DNA from: Dyadobacter chenwenxiniae
GTDB taxonomy: Bacteria; Bacteroidota; Bacteroidia; Cytophagales; Spirosomataceae
Length of the DNA: 64,000 bases
Assembly (NCBI RefSeq): GCF_022869785.1
Contig: NZ_CP094997.1
Coordinates: forward strand, 1,550,001 to 1,614,000
Reading direction: 5' to 3'
Part shown: positions 9,140 to 18,127 of the stretch, one piece after another
Position numbering within the stretch: position 1 is the stretch's first letter
Layout: every line of letters starts with the position of its first letter
The notes under the pieces: model-generated
The model's input: the letters and a program-made list of their open reading frames with translations, nothing else
What the model was told of the DNA's origin: nothing
The model's database searches: none
Position numbers and translations under genes: made by a program

Positions 9140-9214
9140 GCTTTGATCTGGATTGAATCAGAATGATGTGCTTATTTCCGAAAACAGTGAAAAAATGAGG
9201 TTTTTAAACGAAAA

Positions 9215-9234
9215 AAGCGCCCTTTGAGGCGCTT
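9215..9234 (-). terminator. Terminator beside the left attachment repeat
   Basis: On the minus strand a 7-bp stem (AAGCGCC, 6-nt loop, GGCGCTT) is followed by a run of T residues, so it is a simple intrinsic terminator. It lies immediately downstream of the 16-bp tRNA-Lys fragment, just as the hairpin at 35137-35158 lies downstream of the intact tRNA-Lys. Confidence 0.7.
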
Positions 9235-9237
9235 CAA

Positions 9238-9253
9238 GTGATCCCGCTGGGAT
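9238..9253 (-). repeat. Left attachment-site repeat (tRNA-Lys 3' end fragment)
   Basis: GTGATCCCGCTGGGAT is identical over 16 bp to 35161-35176, which covers the discriminator, acceptor stem and start of the T arm of tRNA-Lys. After base 9253 the two copies diverge, so this is a bare att-type duplication and not a tRNA gene. It marks the left end of the island. Confidence 0.8.
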
Positions 9254-9603
9254 CGCAAAATATTGACGAAAGTAGTTGATTATCAGATCGCTTAGTCTCG
9301 ACAATAGACTAGGTGACTGAATCGGGGATCGAATGAATTAGCTCGATTTGGATTCGTTTTGAAATTCCCTGAAGCAAATTTATCGATTTTCGTCCGCTCT
9401 TTCAAGTTGTAGGTAGAAAACATGAGTAACTCATAGGAATTGTTCCCGCAATTGGCAGCTAGAGACTGAGTGGACCGACTTCATCTGCCATCGCTAACAA
9501 TAACATGTTTACTGCCGACCATTAATCCACTCGTGGACAAAGATTTCTGCTCGATAATTAGCATTCAAGAAACGAGCGTAGAGTGGACATTATCAAACTT
9601 ACA
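9254..9603. other. Non-coding left end of the island
   Basis: No convincing gene is seen in these 350 bp. There is a small inverted repeat (TAGTCT, 7-bp loop, AGACTA, near 9291-9309). The stretch leads into the 3' end of the membrane-protein gene. Confidence 0.5.
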
Positions 9604-10227
9604 TTAGTCACTATTTGGAAGTACTATCATGGATGCTTTCCATTGAATATACTCATCACCCGCCTTTTCAAGACCATAAAATGGTCTCGTACCTAAAATT
9701 AGTACCTCAACAGAAATGACACACTCCCTGGCCACCGTGGTGAATGCAGAGAAACTCGTTGCTTCACCAGGCGAAATAGTCATAAGCCGGTTTTCTTTTT
9801 GCTCTGTCCAAATGGCATTTTGATCAGATAGATTAATTTCGGATCGTTGAAATCCTATCGGCCGGATGATCTTGGACTCCAACTCGCTGCCTTGTTGATC
9901 AAAGCTTCTGACTTTTAGTTGGATGTCTTTTAGCCAAACGCTGTCAGTTGGGCCTTTTTCAATGTTCAGAGAAATGGCCAAATAGTCAAATGATTTATCA
10001 ATGTGGGTCCGGTTTTGATCAAGCTTGATTTTGAGATTAATTATCAGCCACCCAGTTATCAGCTTGTATACAAAAAAACAGAACGCTGCATACAGCGCTA
10101 ATACTTTGAAGAGCTGCTCAATTTCTTTCAGTGGGTCGGAGCTGCGATTATATTGCAGATACAGGCCAAGAAAGAACAGCCCAGGAATAGCGAGTAAACC
10201 TGCGAACAGGATAGTCTTTCGTTTCAT
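9604..10227 (-). CDS. Hypothetical two-helix membrane protein downstream of the Gabija-like genes
   Basis: A 207-residue protein with two transmembrane helices (about residues 5-24 and 42-64), followed by a soluble domain rich in beta strands and no cysteine cluster. I recognise no family. It is the last of three same-strand genes: its start is 84 bp after the stop of the helicase gene, with no terminator between, so it may be co-transcribed with the nuclease-helicase pair. A role as an accessory or membrane-sensing component of that system is an inference from position only. Confidence 0.7.
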   Translation of the reverse strand: MKRKTILFAGLLAIPGLFFLGLYLQYNRSSDPLKEIEQLFKVLALYAAFCFFVYKLITGWLIINLKIKLDQNRTHIDKSFDYLAISLNIEKGPTDSVWLKDIQLKVRSFDQQGSELESKIIRPIGFQRSEINLSDQNAIWTEQKENRLMTISPGEATSFSAFTTVARECVISVEVLILGTRPFYGLEKAGDEYIQWKASMIVLPNSD

Positions 10228-10311
10228 TGTTTTTTTATTGTTTGTGTATCACCAGTTTGGTCGGCCTCAGCAGTCGATCAGCAATTATAGCAGTTGGCAC
10301 TCCCGTTCAGC

Positions 10312-12216
10312 CTATAATAACTCGATTTCGTCTTCCCTAAACCACCCGTATTTTATCGCATTCTCTTTGACAAGAGCCTGGTTATTGGTATAGGCAACGA
10401 TTGCCAGGCTCTCTATCGCCCTGCTACAGGCAACATAAAAAAGCCTTCTGGTCTTTTCAATGCCGGTTTCCTTTCCTTCATTTATATTTTTTTGGTCAGT
10501 GTTGCTGAGTTCCTTTGCCCCAAAAAGCTTATCATAACTAAACATAAATCCACGGGCTTCCTCATCATCGGCGATTACCATTACCCTGGAATATTGTAGG
10601 CCTTTCACGCCTTGGTGGGTACCGAATTTTGAGTTTTCTGAAAAATAATGGTCATATTTTTCCACTTGCGAAAATGGAGTTTGTAAGACCTTATCCCACG
10701 CTTCAATTATTTCATCTGCATCGTTATCGTCCTCTTCGTCCTGATTGTCTGATTTGTTTTCGATCAGCTCTATTTCTTGCTCGGTCCTTGAAACGATAAT
10801 ATTCATTGTGCCTGTTATCGGAAAAAGCGAAGCCGCCCTAACTATTTTTAATACTTCTATCAACTTTGGGTCTTTTCCGCTTTCCCATAGTGAGAGCAAA
10901 TCGTAAGTAGCTTTATTTATTTCCTTCAGATTCTTTATCTGTTCATCGCTACTGACCAAATATTCGCGTTCCAACAGCTTTGAGTGCTTCTTCACGATTT
11001 TCGCTACTGAGAATTTGTCGTTCTTTTTGTAAGCCTGTACTAATGGCAGCAAGATCTTAGTGAACAGATTCAAACCAGGAAGGGTGCCGTCCAGTAGCCC
11101 GGTTTTTAATTTATCTATTTTATAAAGCGGCTCGAAAAGCTCGAAGAATCCCATACGGTTAGCGGCCATATGGTGTTCTAAAATCAAGGTCATTATATCG
11201 CCATCCTCGAAATTCCATAATGTGTCACGAGTTATCGCAGTCATCTTTTTTGCAATCAGTTTTTCGAGAACGATCTTGCTTGATGCCCTATCGCAGACGA
11301 ACAACCGCACCACGCCCCTTTCTCTTTCAACCCGTGGAATTTGCCTTTGTTTATCGACATCCTTTCTAATATTATTAATTAGTTCAACGATGCGTTTAGT
11401 GGACCTATGGTTCATCACTTTCGAGGGCTGTGTCCAATCGTCAGGAAGATTTTTCCCCAAATCATCCTTCCCATCACCATAAATTCTTTGCATCATGTCC
11501 CCGAATAGCCCCAGGGAGAATTTGTTCTTTTTGTTCTCCTGTAACTGAAACAGCGCATCAACCATCTCTTTCTTGGTGTCTTGGCTTTCATCCACAAGGA
11601 TTATCGGAAACATCGAAATCACAATATTCTGCATCAAATCCTTAGTCCTGATGAATTCAGCCGCTATACTAATTACTTCAATATGGTTCAGGGAATCTTT
11701 CGAGATATTATCTCCATTGGGATTGTAAGTGAATTTTGTAATGGTGTCGAGTAATCGAATCCTATTTGTCTTCGACCCAATTTTTCTTGCGCGGTCTATC
11801 GAGGTCTTGTTATTTAAATCCCTGCTTCTGGATTGCTCGTCTTGGAGCTTTAATATTTCAAACTGCAAATTCGCCATCACCCATTTTTTGATGTCCTTGG
11901 TGAGATTGCTTATTAAATCCCAGGAAAAACTATGAATCGTTCTGACCTTACAGATAGGATCGTGTCCTAATCTATCGCTGATCTCGTCTGCCGCCGCATT
12001 GGTGTAAGTGATTATGGCTATTTTTTGCCGGTATAACCTGAAGTCTGCCCCATGTTCTGTCTTGAACCTTGCCAGTACATTCACCAGCGAACGTGTTTTT
12101 CCCGAACCAGCTCCGGCAAACAAGAAAAAGCTTCTAGGCTGTGCTGGGTTAAAACAGTCATATATCTCTTGATCAACACCATCGTCGATATTGTTGCTTG
12201 AATAAATCTCGCTCAT
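10312..12216 (-). CDS. gajB: UvrD/PcrA-like superfamily 1 helicase, GajB-like
   Basis: A 634-residue SF1 helicase. The Walker A motif is AGAGSGKT (residues about 34-41), motif Ia lies near YTNAAADE, motif II is DESQDT (about 209-214), and the C-terminal motif VI is FYVACSRA (about 593-600). In Gabija anti-phage systems the UvrD-like GajB senses DNA termini or nucleotide depletion and activates the GajA nuclease; here the gene follows the OLD nuclease with a 2-nt gap, the expected order. At 634 residues it is larger than the roughly 500-residue reference GajB. The gene symbol is assigned by domain pairing, not by a database match. Confidence 0.85.
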   Translation of the reverse strand: MSEIYSSNNIDDGVDQEIYDCFNPAQPRSFFLFAGAGSGKTRSLVNVLARFKTEHGADFRLYRQKIAIITYTNAAADEISDRLGHDPICKVRTIHSFSWDLISNLTKDIKKWVMANLQFEILKLQDEQSRSRDLNNKTSIDRARKIGSKTNRIRLLDTITKFTYNPNGDNISKDSLNHIEVISIAAEFIRTKDLMQNIVISMFPIILVDESQDTKKEMVDALFQLQENKKNKFSLGLFGDMMQRIYGDGKDDLGKNLPDDWTQPSKVMNHRSTKRIVELINNIRKDVDKQRQIPRVERERGVVRLFVCDRASSKIVLEKLIAKKMTAITRDTLWNFEDGDIMTLILEHHMAANRMGFFELFEPLYKIDKLKTGLLDGTLPGLNLFTKILLPLVQAYKKNDKFSVAKIVKKHSKLLEREYLVSSDEQIKNLKEINKATYDLLSLWESGKDPKLIEVLKIVRAASLFPITGTMNIIVSRTEQEIELIENKSDNQDEEDDNDADEIIEAWDKVLQTPFSQVEKYDHYFSENSKFGTHQGVKGLQYSRVMVIADDEEARGFMFSYDKLFGAKELSNTDQKNINEGKETGIEKTRRLFYVACSRAIESLAIVAYTNNQALVKENAIKYGWFREDEIELL

Positions 12217-12218
12217 AA

Positions 12219-14408
12219 CTATTTGGTGAGATTGTTTAAGCCCTTTTTCTGAGCAATCAGTTTTGTTTCCAGCCAGTCTAGACCCTGCTTTATGTACTTT
12301 GGCGTGGCTAATTTGTTGGGCTCTTCAAAATAAAAGAGCTCCAGAGCAAATTCCGCCTTCTTGACCCACGGTTGTGTGATCGCGTCATACATAGCCTGGG
12401 CAGATTTTTCTGGATCAGTCTCTTTAGAAGCATTGATCATTTGCTTTAAAAGACCAGTTCCCTCTGTAAGCTTTCCGAACAAATCCTTGTTTTCCATCAC
12501 CAAGGAGTCTTCGAACGTATAGGGGTTGACCTTAACGGCGCCCTGTCCATTGGTGATCGTAAGGGGAATCTGGAAGGCTATTTTTATCGGTAGCTTCTTA
12601 TCTTCTTTGTCCGTCTCCTTCAGCAGCAAAAGTTTGTCTAGCGCTGTTTCATTTGGAATCCAGGACTTCAAGGTATCGTTTCCGGTATTGTATTTTTTGC
12701 CCTTCTCCGGCCTGGCCTTCGCCTGACCATCTACCGAGTCGATATCTGTGACAACAAGTGTGATAACCCCTAAGTTTTCGATAAGCGGGCGTAGGCGATG
12801 TGCATGACTGCCGCCAATTTCCAGAATGGAAATATAACAATTGCTGAGCTTTGAATGATGTTTTATAAAGTATGGGAGTAGCATCCTTTCCGCAGGTCCC
12901 TCTACCATGATCACTGCGTCAGCAAAAAAAAGGTCGCAATGTGTGGTTTTTAGGTAACGTATTGCAAACTTGGTGGTATCGTCATCCTTTCCGAAGGTCT
13001 TTGATAAGTTTACGACTTGGGAAGTACCTATTTTCCCGGTCGAATCTAAATTGCGTCTAAAATATCTCAGCGCGGTAAAGTTGACCTCGTGGGCGACATG
13101 GTTAGAATGTGTACTGATCACCAGTTGGGTTGAAAATTTCTTGTTTTCACCGAGATGAGGATGACGCCTTAAAACTTTATAAGCCTCTTTGACAAATACC
13201 TGTTGTACCTGGGCATGTAAATGGGCTTCCGGTTCCTCAATAAGAACCAGGTGTAACGGCTCAAATTCTACGTCTTGCTTTGCGGATTTTGCTATTTTCC
13301 CGACCTGCATCCATTCATCCCGAAACCGAATCAGCTTGAAAATAATAGATATCAGGTTCTGATATCCCAGGCCGTTGTATTTCTCAGGTAGTGTCAGTTC
13401 CGAGATTCCGTCTTCGAGAAAGTACTGAACGGATGAATCATGATTTAAGCTGTCGACAGTATTGAACTTGCTCGATAGGTTTATTCGGGCGCTTCCCAGA
13501 CCGGGATAATTTAATAGCTCTAATTCTTGTAAGGATGGCTGAAAGCTTCCTTTAAGATTAGCGTCAAACAGTTCTTTGGCTGCGTGAATGGCCCTCAGAG
13601 CAGTGATATCATCTTTGGTCGGATTTACGGCAGGATTCAAGTGCCTGTCATAGTAGCTTCTTAGCTGACTCGATAGTGTCTTTGTAGTATTTACTGCCTC
13701 TCCCAAGTCAGCGTTGACATCTGAGAAACCTCTCTGGGCGTTTATAATGTCAATCTTTATTAATCCGTTTAGCGCGTCGCCTTCTATGGGAACATCGAAG
13801 GATGAGAGTTTTTGAGGGGTCTCCGCGAAGTTTGGATCTAACAGATATGTCCTGACAGTAAAGTAACTACTGAGCTTTTTGTCCAGGAAATCCCACATGT
13901 CCTTGGGCCATAAGCTAAAGGTATCCTTCTTCTTTTTTGGTTCCAGTCCATTAAGTGCCCTCGAGCTATTGCATCCGTCGCAAAACTCCCTGTACAACTC
14001 CTCAATGTTTTTGGGTTCAAATCTTAATCTCATACCTAATAGTCCACCTTCCCAGTCCAGGCTTGGTATTAAGCGGTTGATATAGTGCAATTCATAGTTT
14101 TCTACCTTGAGCCAAATATCCAAGGCAGGCAAATTGCTTTCCCAGCGATTTAATGTGAGATCGATCTTTGAAAAATCAGCTTCTTTCAGCCAATCCTCAC
14201 CAATGGCATTTATTTCCTTCCAATTTGACAGGGTGAGGTCCCTTGTGCTAAAGTTATTCGACAACTTCAAGAACTGAATCAGGGCATCAATCGCAGTGGT
14301 TTTTCCGCTATTATTTGCACCGACGAAAACAGTCTCGCTATCCGAAAAGTCGATGCGACAATCTTTGAGTTTTCGAAAATTCTGAATATGTATAAAGTTT
14401 ATGTTCAT
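12219..14408 (-). CDS. gajA: OLD-family ATPase/TOPRIM endonuclease, GajA-like
   Basis: A 729-residue class 2 OLD nuclease. The N-terminal ABC-type ATPase has Walker A GANNSGKTT (residues 30-38), a GLGYQNLISI signature-like helix and Walker B LVLIEEPEAHLH (about 386-397), then the H-loop STHSNH. The TOPRIM domain follows: VEGPAER gives the catalytic Glu (about 501) and VTDIDS the DxD acid pair (about 553). These proteins nick or cut DNA when paired with a UvrD-like helicase (GajB), encoded 2 nt downstream. The length exceeds the reference GajA (about 580 residues), so it could be a divergent Gabija or another OLD-helicase system. Confidence 0.87.
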   Translation of the reverse strand: MNINFIHIQNFRKLKDCRIDFSDSETVFVGANNSGKTTAIDALIQFLKLSNNFSTRDLTLSNWKEINAIGEDWLKEADFSKIDLTLNRWESNLPALDIWLKVENYELHYINRLIPSLDWEGGLLGMRLRFEPKNIEELYREFCDGCNSSRALNGLEPKKKKDTFSLWPKDMWDFLDKKLSSYFTVRTYLLDPNFAETPQKLSSFDVPIEGDALNGLIKIDIINAQRGFSDVNADLGEAVNTTKTLSSQLRSYYDRHLNPAVNPTKDDITALRAIHAAKELFDANLKGSFQPSLQELELLNYPGLGSARINLSSKFNTVDSLNHDSSVQYFLEDGISELTLPEKYNGLGYQNLISIIFKLIRFRDEWMQVGKIAKSAKQDVEFEPLHLVLIEEPEAHLHAQVQQVFVKEAYKVLRRHPHLGENKKFSTQLVISTHSNHVAHEVNFTALRYFRRNLDSTGKIGTSQVVNLSKTFGKDDDTTKFAIRYLKTTHCDLFFADAVIMVEGPAERMLLPYFIKHHSKLSNCYISILEIGGSHAHRLRPLIENLGVITLVVTDIDSVDGQAKARPEKGKKYNTGNDTLKSWIPNETALDKLLLLKETDKEDKKLPIKIAFQIPLTITNGQGAVKVNPYTFEDSLVMENKDLFGKLTEGTGLLKQMINASKETDPEKSAQAMYDAITQPWVKKAEFALELFYFEEPNKLATPKYIKQGLDWLETKLIAQKKGLNNLTK

Positions 14409-14887
14409 ATAATTCCTTTTTATTAATCTGTTGCGAGGAGGGGAATAGGGTTCACGCTAGTAGTAGGTTGGTTTTGAATGTCTGGGTCGGAATGTCGTAA
14501 CAAGTAGTTGCCAGATTTATGAGCGAAAATTGACAAGCATCTCTGTATGCTGTCGAACAATTTTCTATTGCGCTGTGCAAGTTCAAGTCAGCAGTTTCCC
14601 AACTCACACCTAACTTTAAAGAAATTGGACCCACTAATTACTAAGTCGTGATCTTATTTTTTGTTTACTGGTAGAATTTTGGTAACCGTCGGGCGAACTA
14701 GCAGTTTCTCTGTCTTTAAGAACAGGGGACCTGTGAAGATTCGAGGAAGTTAAGCGTGTCGACAGATAAATCGGTATGTCGCATAGCAGAGAATAACTTT
14801 TGCTTTCCCATTTATTTCAGGAGAAAGTTTAGACAGTGGCACTTAACATCTTCGCACGCAGTCAAAAGTTAAGTAGGGAGTTTCCTA
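14409..14887. other. Intergenic region upstream of the nuclease-helicase genes
   Basis: These 479 bp contain no convincing gene and no clear terminator. They must hold the promoter of the nuclease operon. A purine-rich GCGAGGAGGGG stretch lies about 30 bp upstream of the nuclease start. Confidence 0.4.
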
Positions 14888-16345
14888 CTACCAGTTAGTT
14901 GGGTTCATGATACTTTGAATCGCAAATTTTGCGACGACGCCAAACGTTATGCGCTTCCAAAAATTTCCTTTATTTTTCTCCACCTCAAGCCTGGCTTCGT
15001 CATTTGGAGCAAGTTCAAGTTGATATTCATATTGCCTGTTTAATATATCTCCGAATTCAAGATAAATGCCTCCGGCAAATTTGCCTTCTTCTTTGAAAAA
15101 ATTGGCGGATGTTCCCGCATTGAGCAGATTGACTGCCGCACGTTTTTTGTCAGATATGGCGTATCTAACATAGGGGATATTCCATAACAATTGACCTTTT
15201 TCGCCGAGTTCAATAGGGTGAAGCCAGTCTAAGCGAAGATTAAGTCTTGTGAAAGTTTCGTAGATCCCAGTATAGCCCTTTTCCTTTTTTTCTAAGATCA
15301 ATTCAGTGTTGCCGATTTTTTCAGTCTCTCTTATGGTGTAGTCAGTTGAGGTCAAACTGTCGATTGTCTTCACTCGCTCAAACCCAGCAGAAATTCCCAA
15401 AAGGGATCTTTTGCCCAGATCGAGATTTATCCCCAAGTCAGTATACACACCTGTGAATGGCGTTTTTACAAATCGTTTGCTGATGGGTTCAATAATAGTT
15501 TTGTCATACAGTTTTACCTGTGAGCCAGTTAGTCCAAAAGATACATACGGCACAATCTTGGATGGATTCGATTCGTCGAGCATTTTAGATTCTTGACGAA
15601 CTAGGAAAAACAGCGCGTCCGATTCTTCTTCATAAACATCTTCCAACGTCCTTGTGTCTTTGGCAGACAACGGATTCTTTGTTCGTTTGTAGTTGTCTTC
15701 CAGCTTGCTTTTCAACAAATCAATTAGTGCTTTGGCATCGGCAATTTGCTTGGCTAGCGGAGTTGCGTTCAAAGTGTCTTTCCAGGTTTCAACGTCTTTA
15801 TGCAGCTTCTCCAGCTGGTTGATAACGTCTTGAAATCGCTCCTGATCCACAGCTTTTTCTAAGTCTGCTCCCAATTTCTTTCGACGATGGGCTATAATCC
15901 CGGTTCGATGAGCTTTCCAGACGGTATCAGTTGTCTTTTTAAAGTTCATCAGAGCCTCGTAGTTCTTCAAATTTTCTGACTTGCGAAGGTTTCGAATTTT
16001 TGCTTCCATGGTAAAGTCCGATTTCGGGCCACGAATGGCTAAACCCAAAAACATGCCAAGTTGGCCGCTAGGAAGAAATTTCCCCTCGCTAAGCAAATTG
16101 GCAATGCCCTCGTTATTTTGCCCTTTCGCGGAGACGCCCCATACTGCCTGATATCGCTTTACAATTTTCTGTTTTCGGAAATTGTTGATATTAAAAGAGA
16201 GAGCGGTTTCTCCGATATCAAAATTGATGGCATTTGCATCAAACAGGATTGCTGATTTTCCTTGAGCGTCACCTGAAAGCAATTGGGCGATGCTATGTTG
16301 GGAGTGCATTGCAAGAATCAGGAATAAGTAGCTTATTATCTTCAT
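14888..16345 (-). CDS. Hypothetical secreted, barrel-like protein
   Basis: A 485-residue protein starting at ATG 16345, with a signal peptide (residues 1-21, ending HSIAQ). The middle (about 120-240) is charged, helical and coiled-coil-like. The C-terminal half has amphipathic strands (YVSFGLTGSQVKL, GVYTDLGINLDLG, LRLDWLHPIEL) and ends in an aromatic residue (NPTNW), as outer-membrane barrels often do. No family is recognised. The gene follows a small acidic-tailed protein by 17 bp, so the two probably form an operon. A TTG start three codons earlier is possible but less likely. Confidence 0.7.
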   Translation of the reverse strand: MKIISYLFLILAMHSQHSIAQLLSGDAQGKSAILFDANAINFDIGETALSFNINNFRKQKIVKRYQAVWGVSAKGQNNEGIANLLSEGKFLPSGQLGMFLGLAIRGPKSDFTMEAKIRNLRKSENLKNYEALMNFKKTTDTVWKAHRTGIIAHRRKKLGADLEKAVDQERFQDVINQLEKLHKDVETWKDTLNATPLAKQIADAKALIDLLKSKLEDNYKRTKNPLSAKDTRTLEDVYEEESDALFFLVRQESKMLDESNPSKIVPYVSFGLTGSQVKLYDKTIIEPISKRFVKTPFTGVYTDLGINLDLGKRSLLGISAGFERVKTIDSLTSTDYTIRETEKIGNTELILEKKEKGYTGIYETFTRLNLRLDWLHPIELGEKGQLLWNIPYVRYAISDKKRAAVNLLNAGTSANFFKEEGKFAGGIYLEFGDILNRQYEYQLELAPNDEARLEVEKNKGNFWKRITFGVVAKFAIQSIMNPTNW

Positions 16346-16362
16346 CGATATCAAGTTTTGTA

Positions 16363-16806
16363 TTATAGATCATGCAATTCATCGTGATCGGCTCTGTTGT
16401 TCTCGGCTACATCTTCCTCAATGGGGAAATCGGAGAGATTTTGTCCATTTACCTTCACTTCCAAACTCCAACTGCCGCCGACCGTGCCGCTTCGCTTCCT
16501 TGCTCTTACCACTACCCAAAGCATTCCATCAGTTACTGGTGCTTCAATGGCATCCTCGTTTTCAAATACATCATCGTCATCCCCCTGATCAGCATCCAGA
16601 TCCGCCTCTTTTCCGCCGAATTCAAGTCTCTGAATATCAATCCTGTCTAATGTTAGCTTGTACTTAATATCGACAAATCTAAGATCTTCCATCGATCGTA
16701 AGAATGCCTTATAATGGCTTTCGGTAAGCCCAAATGGGTGTTTGGTGTACAATGAGAGTTTTCTTCGCCGACCAGACGGTATAGATTTCGTTTTTGAGAT
16801 AGGCAT
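16363..16806 (-). CDS. Hypothetical protein with acidic central and C-terminal stretches
   Basis: A 147-residue protein. The N-terminus is basic (KSIPSGRRRKLSLYTKHP), a helical part follows to about residue 60, then an acid run (DADQGDDDDVFENEDAIE), a compact beta segment (GMLWVVVRARKRSG through WSLEVKVNG) and an acidic His-containing tail. It has no signal peptide and no membrane helix. It is first in a two-gene unit with the secreted barrel-like protein. I do not recognise the family. Confidence 0.6.
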   Translation of the reverse strand: MPISKTKSIPSGRRRKLSLYTKHPFGLTESHYKAFLRSMEDLRFVDIKYKLTLDRIDIQRLEFGGKEADLDADQGDDDDVFENEDAIEAPVTDGMLWVVVRARKRSGTVGGSWSLEVKVNGQNLSDFPIEEDVAENNRADHDELHDL

Positions 16807-17295
16807 GTTTCGGACAGTTTGATTGAGAGAATGGGTGTATTTTGGCTTTCGAAACTGAAATCGAAATCTCTAACGCGTGAATCGTCAGATCAATGGCAAT
16901 CTTGTTAGAACATCTAATCAGGTGTATATGTTCGTTGATCAATGTACCTATAATATTGTGGGCATCAACCTAAGTTTCAGACTTCTTATTTATCGGTAAA
17001 TAGAAAGGATCTTCAAATGATATCCTTGAAGACGAGATCTTCTAGTTACATTAATTGGGCTACTGCCAATATCTTTTTCATTGCGATCACAATGGTCGAC
17101 GATGTTGAGAAAATTTAATTTTAAAAGCAATAGCGAAGTTCGTAAGTGGGAGAAAAGGCAATACTAGAAATGAAGTGCTTCGAGTGTTGATCCAGAGGCG
17201 AATTTCGGAGGCCTGGGGTGTGTGTTTCGTACTTTTACCTGAATCATACAGATTAAAAGGAAGGGAAGAAATGGAAATTGAGGGAATCAATTTAC
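16807..17295. other. Intergenic region, no gene seen
   Basis: About 490 bp with stop codons in all frames and no recognisable domain. It contains the presumed promoter for the two-gene unit to its left. The right end runs into the 10-bp-phased repeat array. Confidence 0.4.
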
Positions 17296-17380
17296 CGAAC
17301 AATTTCAAACACTTTCGAACGAATTCAAACACAGTCGAACAATCCCGAATTTTTTTGAACGGAAGCGAACAGTTTCAAAC
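17296..17380. repeat. Nine pentamers spaced exactly 10 bp apart
   Basis: At every tenth base from 17296 there is a CGAAC-like pentamer: CGAAC (17296), CAAAC (17306), CGAAC (17316), CAAAC (17326), CGAAC (17336), CGAAT (17346), TGAAC (17356), CGAAC (17366) and CAAAC (17376). The five bases between copies vary. The 10-bp period puts every copy on the same face of the helix and cannot be coding. It resembles a protein-binding array such as iterons or a partition site. Confidence 0.75.
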
Positions 17381-17402
17381 ATGAGCGGTGGTTTCCTCCA
17401 CA

Positions 17403-17453
17403 GCCAGCTATCGCCGGTACGTCGCAAAATGCGACTCCCCGGCGGGAGCTGGC
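17403..17453. repeat. 51-nt imperfect palindrome
   Basis: A GC-rich inverted repeat starts GCCAGCT and ends AGCTGGC, with a perfect inner GTCGCA-AAA-TGCGAC hairpin. The outer arms match at most positions. It begins 22 bp after the phased repeat array. Candidate roles are an origin of transfer, a replication or recombination site, or a large terminator; none is proven. Confidence 0.65.
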
Positions 17454-17522
17454 CATGGGAAAACCCCTGGACCCTGCTATTCGCCTCCGGCTCATAGCTA
17501 GTCAAAAGAGACACATGGAAAA

Positions 17523-17750
17523 TCAGAAACAAAAAGGCAGACAATAGAGCCAAATCATCTCTGCGATCACAGCCACCCGAAACAGTCCCATTGCCCAAGC
17601 TTCCCAATTCACAGGCTTCTTCCCAGTCCGTTGAAGATATGGGGCGGGTTCTTTCTCGATGAGAGGATCTGGTTTTGCTGCGGGTGGATCGAGCTTTACG
17701 GGAGGAGAGGATACGAGATTGGTTATTCGGTTATAGGCTGCACAACAGGA
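17523..17750 (-). pseudogene. Small decayed frame with a membrane segment
   Basis: The minus strand carries an open frame without an obvious start. It is proline-rich, and near its C-terminus it reads KKPVNWEAWAMGLFRVAVIA followed by a hydrophobic run to a stop at 17523. It begins right after the stop of the next minus-strand gene (17753). It could be a truncated mobile-element gene. No family is recognised. Confidence 0.3.
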
Positions 17751-17752
17751 AA

Positions 17753-18127
17753 TTAGATGTTATCAAAGTGTAACGGTGATTGTCGCTCTTCTAATGCTGC
17801 ACGTAATTGCTCGATTGATACTTCTCGGATAGCCGCAGGCGCATGAATTTCGCGCACTGGTTGCGGTGTTTCCTTTTTTTGGTGCACCTGTTCCATTCTC
17901 TCCTGCACTGCTGAACGATCAGTAGATGGCTCAGCTGATGTTTCAACTTGGGGATGGGACACTGTCATACATCGCTCCATCTTCTCCCAGGCTTGTTTGC
18001 GCTGTTTTTCTGTCATGAGGTCGGGTTTTCTAAGGTAAAAACTCGCCATGAAAAAACAATTGACGGTGACGAGGGAAGTGAATAAAATGAAATCCTGACC
18101 GAGAGTAAGGGAGCCTCCTTCTTTCAA
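17753..18127 (-). CDS. Hypothetical small membrane-anchored protein
   Basis: A frame of up to 124 residues with one hydrophobic segment near the N-terminus (FILFTSLVTVNCFFMASFYL), followed by a highly charged helical region with many Glu, Gln and Lys and a C-terminal helix (VSIEQLRAALEERQ). The furthest start is TTG at 18127; an ATG exists just after the hydrophobic segment. It lies close to the palindrome and repeat array, which would fit a mobile-element accessory protein, but I do not recognise it. Confidence 0.45.
   Translation of the reverse strand: MKEGGSLTLGQDFILFTSLVTVNCFFMASFYLRKPDLMTEKQRKQAWEKMERCMTVSHPQVETSAEPSTDRSAVQERMEQVHQKKETPQPVREIHAPAAIREVSIEQLRAALEERQSPLHFDNI

Noticed and set aside
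8674..9603. A second intact tRNA at the left island end
   Set aside because: Only the 16-bp acceptor/T-arm piece is present; the sequence diverges immediately beyond it and no anticodon arm exists.
17296..17380. Possible CRISPR array
   Set aside because: The repeat unit is only 5 bp at a 10-bp step, there are no spacers of about 30 bp, and no cas genes occur in the window.
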